64,000 nt of DNA from Paraburkholderia aromaticivorans (GTDB lineage Bacteria > Pseudomonadota > Gammaproteobacteria > Burkholderiales > Burkholderiaceae), in NCBI RefSeq assembly GCF_012689525.1, contig NZ_CP051515.1, forward strand, positions 2,852,001 through 2,916,000, in the 5' to 3' direction. The notes below the pieces were generated by a model. It was not told the DNA's origin, did not search any database, and was given only the letters and a program-made list of their open reading frames with translations. Position 1 is the first letter of the stretch, and every line of letters begins with the position of its first letter. Shown here one piece after another: positions 33,887-41,353 of this stretch. The position numbers and the translations under genes are program-made.

Positions 33887-35710
33887 TCAAACCAGGCTGA
33901 GCCCTGGTTCGTCAGAGGATTTTTCTTTGGCCAGTTGAGGGCTTGTGCAAGCCGACCCGAACGATGCAGACGAAACCCTTGAAGTCGAAGCGGTTTTGGC
34001 GCGCGAAGCCGCGTCACGTCCGGCGAGATAGGCAAACGCGAGGCCTGGCCCCAACGTGATGCCGGGACCGGGATACACGCCGCCCATCACCGATTGCATG
34101 TCGTTGCCGCACGCGTACAGGCCGCCGATCGGCTGATCGTCGCGGCGCAGCACGCGGGCGTGTTGATCGCTGACCAGCCCGGTCGCCGCGCCGATGTCGC
34201 CGGGATAAAGCCGCACCGCGTAAAACGGCGCGCGGCCGATTGGCCCGAGGCAAGGATTCGGCCCCGGCCAGTTCGCGTCGCCGTTGGCGCGCTGATAGTC
34301 GGTCGTGCCGCGCTGAAAATCCGCATCGACGCCGGTCTGCGCGTATTCGTTGATGCGCGCGACGCTATCGGCCAATCCGCGCGGGTCGATGCCCAGCTTG
34401 CCCGCGAGTTCATCGAGCGTATCGGCGCGCGTCAGATAGCCGTCGGCGAGAAATGGGTCGAGGCCTTTGCCGCCAGGACGCACCATGCCGAGACCATATT
34501 TGCGCAAGCCTTCGGCATCCGTGACGAGATACGCGGGCACGCACGGCGACTGGCGGTGCGCCGCCTGCATCGCGATACCGAACAGGTGATACGAAGTGTT
34601 TTCGTTGAGGAAGCGCTTGCCTGCCTGATTGACGACCACCATGCCGGGCTTGCCGCGATCCATCAGAAAGTGAGGGAACACCGCGGTCGTGCCGTCCTTG
34701 CGCTTGCGCACGGAGACCGGCGCCCAGAACGCGTTGCTTAACGCGCCTTCGCCATAACGTGCGCCGACGGCGAGCGCCAGATCGTGCGCGCTGCCGGTGT
34801 GCCCCGGTGCGCCGGGACACCAGCTCGGATCGACGCCCGGCAGCATCGCGCCGCGCCGTTGCGGATGCCGGTTGAAACCGCCGCTTGCGAGAATCACGCC
34901 ACCTGTCACCGCGATTTGACGCCGCTGGCCGTTCTGGCTCAGCGTGATACCGTCGACACTACCGTTCGCGCCGGTGCGCAGCACTTCGAGTTTCGCGCTC
35001 ACCAGCACGGAGACGTTGCGAGCCAGCAGCGAATAAAGCAAACGGCCGATCAGCGCATTGCCCATCACGAGACGCGTGCCGCGCGGCCAGCTCATGCGGT
35101 CGCGGGCGTGGCGTGCGAGCAGCTTCACGGCATGGCGCAAGGACTTGAGCGACTTCGCCATGCCGAGCAAATGACCGACGTCGTCGCGATCCACCATCAT
35201 GCCGCCGAGCACCGTGAACTCCGGGATTGGCGGACGGATCAGCGCGAAGTGCTTGCCGAGCTTGCGGCCGTCGAAGGCGAGCGGCTCCAGCGCGCGGCCG
35301 CGCAAAGTCGAGCCTTCGATCTCCGACAGATAATCCGGATGAAACGGGCGCGCCCGGTACTTCACGTCCGAATTCGCCTCGATATGCGCGACGGCCTGCG
35401 GGCCGGCTGCCAGAAACGCGCGACGCAGCGCCTCGCTGCTGCGCTCTCCCACCGTGCGGCGCAGAAAAGCTTCGGCATTGGCGCGGCTGTCGTCCGGATT
35501 GACGGACGGGCCGTGCATCGAATCGGGAATCCATGTGGTGCCGGCCGAATAAGCCGTCGTCCCGCCCACGTATTCGGTGCTTTCCACCAGCAACACGCGC
35601 GCGCCTTCGATGGCGGCGAACAGTGCCGCCGACATCCCTGCTCCGCCGGCGCCGATCACCACGACGTCGAATGTTTCGTTCTGCTGCAAACCGCTGAGTG
35701 TCTCCACCAT
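33887..35710 (-). CDS. FAD-dependent KstD-like dehydrogenase (second copy)
   Basis: A 607-residue relative of the adjacent flavoprotein, same family and layout: VVIGAGGAGMSAALFAAIEG near residue 17, ESTEYVGGTTAYSAGTTWIPDSM, then GLYACGNDMQSVMGGVYPGPGITLGPGLAFAYLAG at the end. The two proteins share plan but differ through the middle substrate domain, so they are old paralogues likely to act on successive intermediates. Two tandem KstD-like enzymes are what a two-step desaturation of a cyclohexanone-type ring toward an aromatic would need. GGAG lies 6 nt before ATG 35710. Box 2 is 85 bp upstream in the divergent promoter region. Confidence 0.85.
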   Translation of the reverse strand: MVETLSGLQQNETFDVVVIGAGGAGMSAALFAAIEGARVLLVESTEYVGGTTAYSAGTTWIPDSMHGPSVNPDDSRANAEAFLRRTVGERSSEALRRAFLAAGPQAVAHIEANSDVKYRARPFHPDYLSEIEGSTLRGRALEPLAFDGRKLGKHFALIRPPIPEFTVLGGMMVDRDDVGHLLGMAKSLKSLRHAVKLLARHARDRMSWPRGTRLVMGNALIGRLLYSLLARNVSVLVSAKLEVLRTGANGSVDGITLSQNGQRRQIAVTGGVILASGGFNRHPQRRGAMLPGVDPSWCPGAPGHTGSAHDLALAVGARYGEGALSNAFWAPVSVRKRKDGTTAVFPHFLMDRGKPGMVVVNQAGKRFLNENTSYHLFGIAMQAAHRQSPCVPAYLVTDAEGLRKYGLGMVRPGGKGLDPFLADGYLTRADTLDELAGKLGIDPRGLADSVARINEYAQTGVDADFQRGTTDYQRANGDANWPGPNPCLGPIGRAPFYAVRLYPGDIGAATGLVSDQHARVLRRDDQPIGGLYACGNDMQSVMGGVYPGPGITLGPGLAFAYLAGRDAASRAKTASTSRVSSASFGSACTSPQLAKEKSSDEPGLSLV

Positions 35711-35794
35711 GACCTGCTCCTTTGCTCCTTGTCTGGGCCCGCGACGGATAGTTCGTCGCAGTTCGTCGACATCTGTAGAATTTGCTTTGATTTC

Positions 35795-35807
35795 GGAATA
35801 CTATTCC
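35795..35807. promoter_or_regulatory. Candidate IclR operator (box 2), perfect palindrome
   Basis: GGAATACTATTCC is a perfect 13-bp dyad centred between the divergent flavoprotein (start 35710) and NAD-dependent epimerase (start 35855) genes. It is the most symmetric of the four copies and the likely consensus. Confidence 0.7.
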
Positions 35808-35854
35808 ACAAATGCGAAAATGCAAAATATTTCTGCATTCACGGAGGAATGACG

Positions 35855-36760
35855 ATGCGCGTATTGGTGACGGGAGGAAGCGGTTTTCTGGGGGCGTGGA
35901 TCATGCGGCGCCTGCTTGGCAAAGGCATCGACGTGCGGGCATTCGACCTGCGCGCCGATACGCGCCTGCTGGAAGCGCTCGCGCCTGAGCAGGCCGCGGC
36001 GGCGCAATGGGCGAACGGCGACATTGCGAATGCAGCCGATGTGTCGCGCGCACTGGACGGCTGCGACGCGGTGATTCACCTCGCGGGCGTGCTCACGCCG
36101 GCCTGCGCAATCGATCCGGTGCGCGGCGCGCAAATCAATCTGATCGGCACGCTCAACGTTTTCGAAGCCGCGCGTGCGGCCGGTTTGAAGCATGTGCTGT
36201 ACGCCAGCAGCGCGGGCGTCTTCGGGCCCGATAACGGCGCCGTGCCTTTTCCGCAGACCTTTTACGGTGCGTTCAAACTCGCCTGCGAAGGCGCGGCGCG
36301 CGCGTACTGGCACGACCACGGCATCGCCAGCGTCGGTTTCCGGCCGCTCGTCGTGTATGGCGCCGGGCGTGAGACCGGCTCGAGCGCAGGGCCGAGCCTC
36401 GCATGCCGCGCAGCGGCGCGCGGCGAGCCGTACACGATTCCATTCACTGGTTCAACAGGCCTCGTTTTCGCGGACGATGTCGCCGCCGCTTATGAAGCCG
36501 CCCTCGTGCGAGCGCCGCACGGCGCGCATGTGTTCACCTTGGCAGGTGACATCGTTTCGGTGGATCAGGTCGTCGAGCGAATCGGTGTGATCGTGCCGGG
36601 CGCATGTATCGACACGGCCGGCTCGCCGTTACCGATCGCCACGTCGTTCCCAGTCGATACAGCGCTTGAGGAACTGCTGCCCGGTCTGCCGCATACGCCG
36701 CTCGATGAAGGATTGCGGCAGACCGTGGCGTTTTATCGCCAACCCACGTTGTCGACGTGA
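35855..36760 (+). CDS. NAD-dependent epimerase/dehydratase (extended SDR)
   Basis: A 301-residue extended SDR. MRVLVTGGSGFLGAWIMRRLLGKG gives the TGGxGFxG motif; VIHLAGVLTP is the usual fourth-strand block; YASSAGVFG supplies the Ser and YGAFKLACE the Tyr-x3-Lys. Acidic residues after strand two (RAFDLRAD) suggest NAD. ATG 35855 is chosen over 35849 because GGAGG ends 7 nt before it but only 1 nt before the earlier ATG. It starts the rightward arm of the cluster under box 2. Probable role: dehydrogenation or epimerisation of a ring hydroxyl; not resolvable from sequence. Confidence 0.85.
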   Translation: MRVLVTGGSGFLGAWIMRRLLGKGIDVRAFDLRADTRLLEALAPEQAAAAQWANGDIANAADVSRALDGCDAVIHLAGVLTPACAIDPVRGAQINLIGTLNVFEAARAAGLKHVLYASSAGVFGPDNGAVPFPQTFYGAFKLACEGAARAYWHDHGIASVGFRPLVVYGAGRETGSSAGPSLACRAAARGEPYTIPFTGSTGLVFADDVAAAYEAALVRAPHGAHVFTLAGDIVSVDQVVERIGVIVPGACIDTAGSPLPIATSFPVDTALEELLPGLPHTPLDEGLRQTVAFYRQPTLST

Positions 36761-36774
36761 AATAATTTTATTGT

Positions 36775-36788
36775 TGAACACTATTCCA
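36775..36788. promoter_or_regulatory. Candidate IclR operator (box 3)
   Basis: TGAACACTATTCCA, preceded by TTGT as in box 1. It lies 15 bp after the epimerase stop and 125 bp before the shikimate-dehydrogenase-like gene, which therefore seems to have its own regulated promoter. Confidence 0.65.
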
Positions 36789-36912
36789 CAAAAGGTTAGA
36801 GTTCACAAAATTCTTGAACCGGTCCACGACCCGTTTGCGCCGAACACATTCAAGCAAGATCGTCCGGCATCGCGCAAGATGAAAGCCGGGCAACACTCTG
36901 GAGACACGCAAC

Positions 36913-37755
36913 ATGACGCAACCCAACGCCCCTTCTTTTTCCGCCTCGCTGGATGAAGGCCTCAGCGGCGCCACGCGAGTGGTTTTCATCGTCGGTGACC
37001 CGATTGCGCAGGTCCGCTCGCCGTCCGGCGTGACCGCCGCTTTGCGCGCGGCCGGACGCGACGCGCTGGTGGTCCCCGCGCACGTCGCGCCCGCCGATCT
37101 GCCCGCGTTTTTTGCGGGCGTGACGCCCATGGGCAATGTCGACGGCGTGATCATTACCGTGCCCCACAAGTTCAGCGCCACCGAGTATTGCGGCTCGCTC
37201 ACCGAGCAGGCGAGCTTTCTCGGCGCGGTCAACACGTTGCGCCGCACGGCGGACGGCAGTTGGCATGGCGGCATGTTCGACGGCACAGGCTTCGTCGCGG
37301 CGCTCGTCGATGCCGGCTGCGATCTGCGCGGCAAACGCACGCTGCTGGTCGGCGCGGGCGGCGCGGGTTCCGCGATCGGACATGCGCTGGTTCAAGGCGG
37401 CGTGGCGTCGCTCGACGTGCGCGATAACGATGCCGAACGCACGGCGTCGCTGATCGGCCGATTGAATGCGCTCGGACAAGGTGAAGTGCACAGCGTGGCC
37501 GCGTCCGTGGATGCCAATGCGTATGACGTCGTCGTCAATGCATCACCGCTCGGCATGCGCGCGGACGACCCGCTGCCCATCGACGTGTCACGTTTGCCGG
37601 CCACGACGTTCGTCGGCGATGTGGTGACGAAACCGCCGCTCACGCCGTTGATCGAAGCCGCCCGCGCGCGCGGATGCCCGACGGTGACGGGCACGCAAAT
37701 GTTCGGCCGCGTGTGCGACCGGATGGTGGCGTTTTTGCTGGATGCGGATCGGTAA
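36913..37755 (+). CDS. Shikimate/quinate dehydrogenase-like protein
   Basis: A 280-residue AroE-family enzyme. Substrate domain: GDPIAQVRSPSG and GVIITVPHK with the catalytic Lys, then AVNTLRR; the later Asp lies in GGMFDGTGFVAAL, where biosynthetic AroE normally has NTD. Cofactor domain: LLVGAGGAGSAIGHALV, followed by DVRDND, whose acidic residues disfavour NADP and suggest NAD, as in catabolic YdiB/QuiA-type enzymes. GGAG is 9 nt before the ATG. It is under its own IclR-type box, so it is likely a catabolic dehydrogenase for a hydroaromatic hydroxy-acid rather than the housekeeping aroE. Substrate inferred. Confidence 0.85.
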   Translation: MTQPNAPSFSASLDEGLSGATRVVFIVGDPIAQVRSPSGVTAALRAAGRDALVVPAHVAPADLPAFFAGVTPMGNVDGVIITVPHKFSATEYCGSLTEQASFLGAVNTLRRTADGSWHGGMFDGTGFVAALVDAGCDLRGKRTLLVGAGGAGSAIGHALVQGGVASLDVRDNDAERTASLIGRLNALGQGEVHSVAASVDANAYDVVVNASPLGMRADDPLPIDVSRLPATTFVGDVVTKPPLTPLIEAARARGCPTVTGTQMFGRVCDRMVAFLLDADR

Positions 37756-37878
37756 GTGAAGCTTCGGACGCCACAGCGTCCACGGCTCGCGCTGCTACAC
37801 TTGCGCAACGCCAACCTGTAGAAGACACCCGTCGCGCGACTCGACTCGGCGGGTCTTCTCCTGAATCACGCTCCAACC

Positions 37879-38502
37879 ATGCTTCGATTCGAAAACCTCA
37901 GCAAGCGCTACGGCGATCGCCTCATCTTTCAGGCACTGCATTACGACACGGCATCAGGATGCGTCGCATTAAACGACGAGTCCGGCAGCGGCAAGTCGAC
38001 GTTGCTCGGCATCCTCTCGGGCACGATCGAGCCCGATACCGGCGAGGTGTGGCTCGGCGGCCATTCGCTGCGCAGTGCGCCGCTGGCCGCGCAATCCGTG
38101 CTCACCTATGTGCCCGAAGACTGCGTGCCTTATTCGGATCAGACCGGTCGCGAGTATTTGAACACGGTGGCATCGGCGAGAAAGACTGCTGTCACCCCCT
38201 ACACGCTGGCGCTCGCGGACCGCTTCGGCCTCACGCCGCATCTCGACAAACGCTTCGAGCAGATGTCGTTCGGGACGCGCAAGAAGTTTTTCCTGACGGC
38301 AGCCGTGCTCGGCGACACCCAGGTGCTAATCGCGGATGAACCCGTCGGCGGACTCGACGCCGCCGCACGCACCGTGCTGGTCGATCTGTTCAAGACACTG
38401 GCGCAAACACGCACGGTGTTTTTCTCGAGCTACGACGAGGTCTTTACGAATGCATGCGAAGCGCGCAGCGTCAACTTCGCCGACTTGGGAAAGCGCGACT
38501 GA
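37879..38502 (+). CDS. Orphan ABC transporter ATP-binding protein, degenerate
   Basis: A 207-residue single ATPase domain. Walker A is present as ESGSGKSTLL and Walker B as VLIADEPVGGLD, but the signature LSGGQ is replaced around MSFGTRKKF, and the H-switch position reads SSYDE without His. The last ~40 residues keep the fold. No permease or binding protein is adjacent, so the partner is elsewhere or the protein works without one. The lost signature suggests slow or regulatory ATPase activity. It follows the shikimate-dehydrogenase-like gene by 123 bp and is closed by a strong hairpin. Confidence 0.8.
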   Translation: MLRFENLSKRYGDRLIFQALHYDTASGCVALNDESGSGKSTLLGILSGTIEPDTGEVWLGGHSLRSAPLAAQSVLTYVPEDCVPYSDQTGREYLNTVASARKTAVTPYTLALADRFGLTPHLDKRFEQMSFGTRKKFFLTAAVLGDTQVLIADEPVGGLDAAARTVLVDLFKTLAQTRTVFFSSYDEVFTNACEARSVNFADLGKRD

Positions 38503-38540
38503 CACGCCCTCGCATGCCACCTGGCAGCGGCATATACAGC

Positions 38541-38573
38541 GCGAGTGAAACCGGCAAGCCGGCGTTCACTCGC
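38541..38573. terminator. Convergent hairpin, 9-bp stem plus inner stem
   Basis: GCGAGTGAA (38541-38549) pairs with TTCACTCGC (38565-38573), and CCGGC/GCCGG pair inside. It lies between the ends of the rightward ABC ATPase and leftward oxidoreductase genes. No U-tract; likely bidirectional terminator. Confidence 0.55.
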
Positions 38574-38586
38574 GCATACGAACCGC

Positions 38587-39594
38587 TTAAACCGCCACGC
38601 AAATCTTCCCGAAGTGAGCGCCGGATTCCTCGTGCGCAAACGCCTCGCCGAGTTTCTCCAGTTCGAACGTGCTGTCGATCACCGGCTTGATGCCGGTCAC
38701 TTCAAGTGCCCGGATCATATCGCGCTGATCCTGACGGCTGCCGACGATCAAGCCTTGCAAGCGCTGCTGCCTCGCCATCAGCGCCACGGTCGGCACCGGC
38801 CCCGCCCGCCCGGTCAACACACCGATCAGCGCGATATGACCGCCGATCCGGCATGCGGTGATCGACTGCGGCAAAGTCCCCGGCCCGCCCACTTCGATCA
38901 CATGATCGACACCGCGCCCGCCGGTCAGCGAGCGGACCTGCTTGCCCCATTCCGGATTCTCGCGATAGTTGATCGTGTGGTCGGCTCCGAGTTCGCGAAG
39001 CCTGGCGATCTTCGCGTCCGATGAAGACGTCGCAATCACCGAAGCGCCCATCGCTTTGGCGATGTGCAAGGCGAAAATCGACACGCCGCCGGTGCCGAGC
39101 ACGAGCACCGTGTTGCCGGCCTTCAACTGGCCGTCCACGACGAGCGCGCGCCATGCGGTCAGCCCGGCTGTAGTCAACGTTGCGGACTCGGCGTGGCTAT
39201 AGCCGCGCGGCGCATGCGTGAAGTAGTGGCTCGGCAGCACGACGGCTTCGCGTGCGTAGCCGTCGACGCCGTCGCCGGGTGTGGTCGTGAAATCGGCGAT
39301 GGCAGGCGGCCCGTTTTCCCAGAACGGGAAGAAGCACGACACCACGTGATCGCCCGCCTTGAATTCCGACACGCCCGCGCCGACCGCCTCGACGACACCC
39401 GCGCCGTCCGCCATCGGAATCCGCCCTGCTTCAGCAGGCAGATTGCCGCTCACCACGCCATAGTCGTGAAAGTTCAAGGAGTTCGCGTGAATGCGCACGC
39501 GAATCTGGCCCGCGGCAGGCTGACCAGGATCGGCGATGTCGACGACCTGGAGATTGGCGACGGTGGCGGGCGAACCGATTTTGACGGCTTTCAT
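38587..39594 (-). CDS. Zinc-independent MDR alcohol dehydrogenase/quinone oxidoreductase-like
   Basis: A 335-residue medium-chain dehydrogenase. The N-terminal half carries GVVSGNLPAEAGRIPMADGAGVVEAVGAGVSEFKAGDHV; the Rossmann motif is VLVLGTGGVSIFALHIAKAMGASVIATSSSDAK. The four structural-zinc cysteines are missing, as in quinone-oxidoreductase-type members. It probably reduces or oxidises small ketones or enones with NADPH. ATG 39594 is used since AGGA lies about 9 nt upstream; the frame extends further but with Arg-rich noncoding-like residues. It is monocistronic, with no functional link to neighbours visible. Confidence 0.85.
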   Translation of the reverse strand: MKAVKIGSPATVANLQVVDIADPGQPAAGQIRVRIHANSLNFHDYGVVSGNLPAEAGRIPMADGAGVVEAVGAGVSEFKAGDHVVSCFFPFWENGPPAIADFTTTPGDGVDGYAREAVVLPSHYFTHAPRGYSHAESATLTTAGLTAWRALVVDGQLKAGNTVLVLGTGGVSIFALHIAKAMGASVIATSSSDAKIARLRELGADHTINYRENPEWGKQVRSLTGGRGVDHVIEVGGPGTLPQSITACRIGGHIALIGVLTGRAGPVPTVALMARQQRLQGLIVGSRQDQRDMIRALEVTGIKPVIDSTFELEKLGEAFAHEESGAHFGKICVAV

Positions 39595-39794
39595 GCTTTC
39601 GTTCCTTTGTGAGTTGCGCCGGCGCGTGGCGCGCCGCGGCGAAATGCTCACAAAAGAATACCGCAAGCTTGCTCAGCGCGTTGTCGGGGCGCGCACGGGC
39701 CGGCGTGGGCGAAACGCTCGCTGAAAGCTCACTATCAATGGAGGAAGTCCCTTCACGACGCCCGGGAATGACACGGGGCGGTCGCGAGGGTCAT

Positions 39795-40109
39795 TCATTT
39801 GACGGTCTGAATGACTTCGAAGCCTTCGAATTCCGGATGCCCGAGATAGAGCACGCGGTTGTCGCCGCCTGCGTTGCGATGCGCGGCGCGAAAGGCATCG
39901 GATTTCGTCCACGCTTCGAAGGACGCGTAGTCCTTCCAGATCGTATGGCTGGAATAGAGAACGTGATCGTCCTTCTGCGGACCCTTCAGAAGATGAAATT
40001 CCACGAAACCCGGCACCTCTTTCAGATGCGTATCGCGCGTGGTCCACAGATGTTCGAAGGCGGCTTCGGATCCGGGCGTCACTTTAAAACGGTTCATGGC
40101 AATGTACAT
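39795..40109 (-). CDS. Antibiotic biosynthesis monooxygenase (ABM) family protein
   Basis: A 104-residue ABM-fold protein: MYIAMNRFKVTPGSEAAFEHLW, PGFVEFHLLKG, LYSSHTIWKDYASFEAWTKSDAFRAAHRNAG. The Asn (MNRF), Trp (EAWTKS) and His (AAHRNAG) positions match the heme-contacting residues of IsdG/HmoA-type heme oxygenases, so heme degradation is a specific possibility. Quinone-forming monooxygenases share the fold. Monocistronic; no heme-uptake genes are in the window. Confidence 0.8.
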   Translation of the reverse strand: MYIAMNRFKVTPGSEAAFEHLWTTRDTHLKEVPGFVEFHLLKGPQKDDHVLYSSHTIWKDYASFEAWTKSDAFRAAHRNAGGDNRVLYLGHPEFEGFEVIQTVK

Positions 40110-40268
40110 GCTGAAGGCCTCTTTGCAGTCACGATGTATCTGGCGTGTTGCCGGACCCGAACGACTCGTTCCGACACACCCGCCAGGCGGCCTTTCATTA
40201 TATGCGCGCCACTCTCCCTACCCGTGTCACGACTGCGATACACCCAGGCAACCCGATCGCGTCCGCGT

Positions 40269-41228
40269 TCAGGCCGCTTTATCCTGCGCCACCTGTTCGA
40301 GCCAAAGCCGGCTGTCGGGAAACCAGAATGCGTCCGGCCGCGGCGGCGACACGAGTTTCACCGGCAGCGACGGATTGAATATTCTGGACCATGCCGACAG
40401 ATACGACGGCGTCTTCACCACATACCCGCACCGGGACAACAGCAGACTGGAGACCAGCGCTTCACGGCCGATTTCGAGTCCCGGATAACCGCTGAAATGA
40501 ATCGGCGTATTGCCGCTCGCGAGCAGTTTCGCGGGCGCCACTTTGACCGGCCTGGAAAACGGCCACGCGACGAAGAAGTCGAGAAACGCCTGTTCGTCAC
40601 TTGAAACGAACACGTTGCTCAAGTGCGGGTTTTCCGCAAGTGTTGATTCTACGTGGCGGCAGAAATCGCCCCATGAAACCGGGATGGCTTCCAGCGATTT
40701 GTCCGTGCCTCTGAAATGCGCGCCGAGTGTGGCCATGCCGATCTCGCGCTTGCCGCAGATCGCATCGACTTCATCGACGATATGGCCGGCTGGCCGGTAA
40801 TGTGCGAAGAATAGTTCGCTGGCGCTCTTGAGTTGAAGCTGAGCCTCGTAGCGTTGACGAAACCCTAGCTGGACCAGATCGCGAACCGTCGACTTTCTCA
40901 CCTTGTGCGTGCGCGACGCCGCGGCGTTGCCATTCACGGACTCGAAGAAGGACGAGAACCAGTCGATCGTTCCCGCAGCATCTCCGTAGAGCCCGCCGCG
41001 TGCACTGATGCACGGCGTCAGAGACTTCTCGTCGCAATACATCAGAATAAACAGGACCATCTGCATCACGGAGAAGAAACCAGAGTTCTCCTGAATTTCG
41101 ATGGCAAAGATTCCCCTGTTTAATCGCTGTGTGGCATGAAGTGAGATGCGACGTGGTGTGGCAACGGAATGCTTGAACCCCTCGCTGCGTCGGATTTGTT
41201 TCGCCCGATCGACTACTTTTCTTAGCAT
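40269..41228 (-). CDS. Putative fucosyltransferase-like glycosyltransferase (GT23/NodZ-type fold)
   Basis: A 319-residue protein. I recognise the C-terminal motifs of the alpha-1,6-fucosyltransferase superfamily: LGAHFRGTDKSLEA (H-x-R-x-TDK), VFVSSDEQAFLDFF and SSLLLSRCGYVVKTPSYLSAWSRIFNP. The N-terminal part matches nothing I know. Base composition looks lower in GC than the neighbours, which suggests acquisition. It lies beside a TPR glycosyltransferase on the same strand, 125 bp apart, so both may modify a surface glycan or a protein. The exact donor and acceptor are not predictable. Confidence in the fold is moderate. Confidence 0.6.
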   Translation of the reverse strand: MLRKVVDRAKQIRRSEGFKHSVATPRRISLHATQRLNRGIFAIEIQENSGFFSVMQMVLFILMYCDEKSLTPCISARGGLYGDAAGTIDWFSSFFESVNGNAAASRTHKVRKSTVRDLVQLGFRQRYEAQLQLKSASELFFAHYRPAGHIVDEVDAICGKREIGMATLGAHFRGTDKSLEAIPVSWGDFCRHVESTLAENPHLSNVFVSSDEQAFLDFFVAWPFSRPVKVAPAKLLASGNTPIHFSGYPGLEIGREALVSSLLLSRCGYVVKTPSYLSAWSRIFNPSLPVKLVSPPRPDAFWFPDSRLWLEQVAQDKAA

Positions 41229-41353
41229 GCCCGGCTCCTAATGGAATCTAGGTATTTTTAAATTCGCACGCGTCTATGCATGAAGAAGTTCACGACGCCC
41301 GAGCATAACATCTAAAAAGCGCGGGGCGAGTAAGTTCCGCATGTCTTCGTGAG

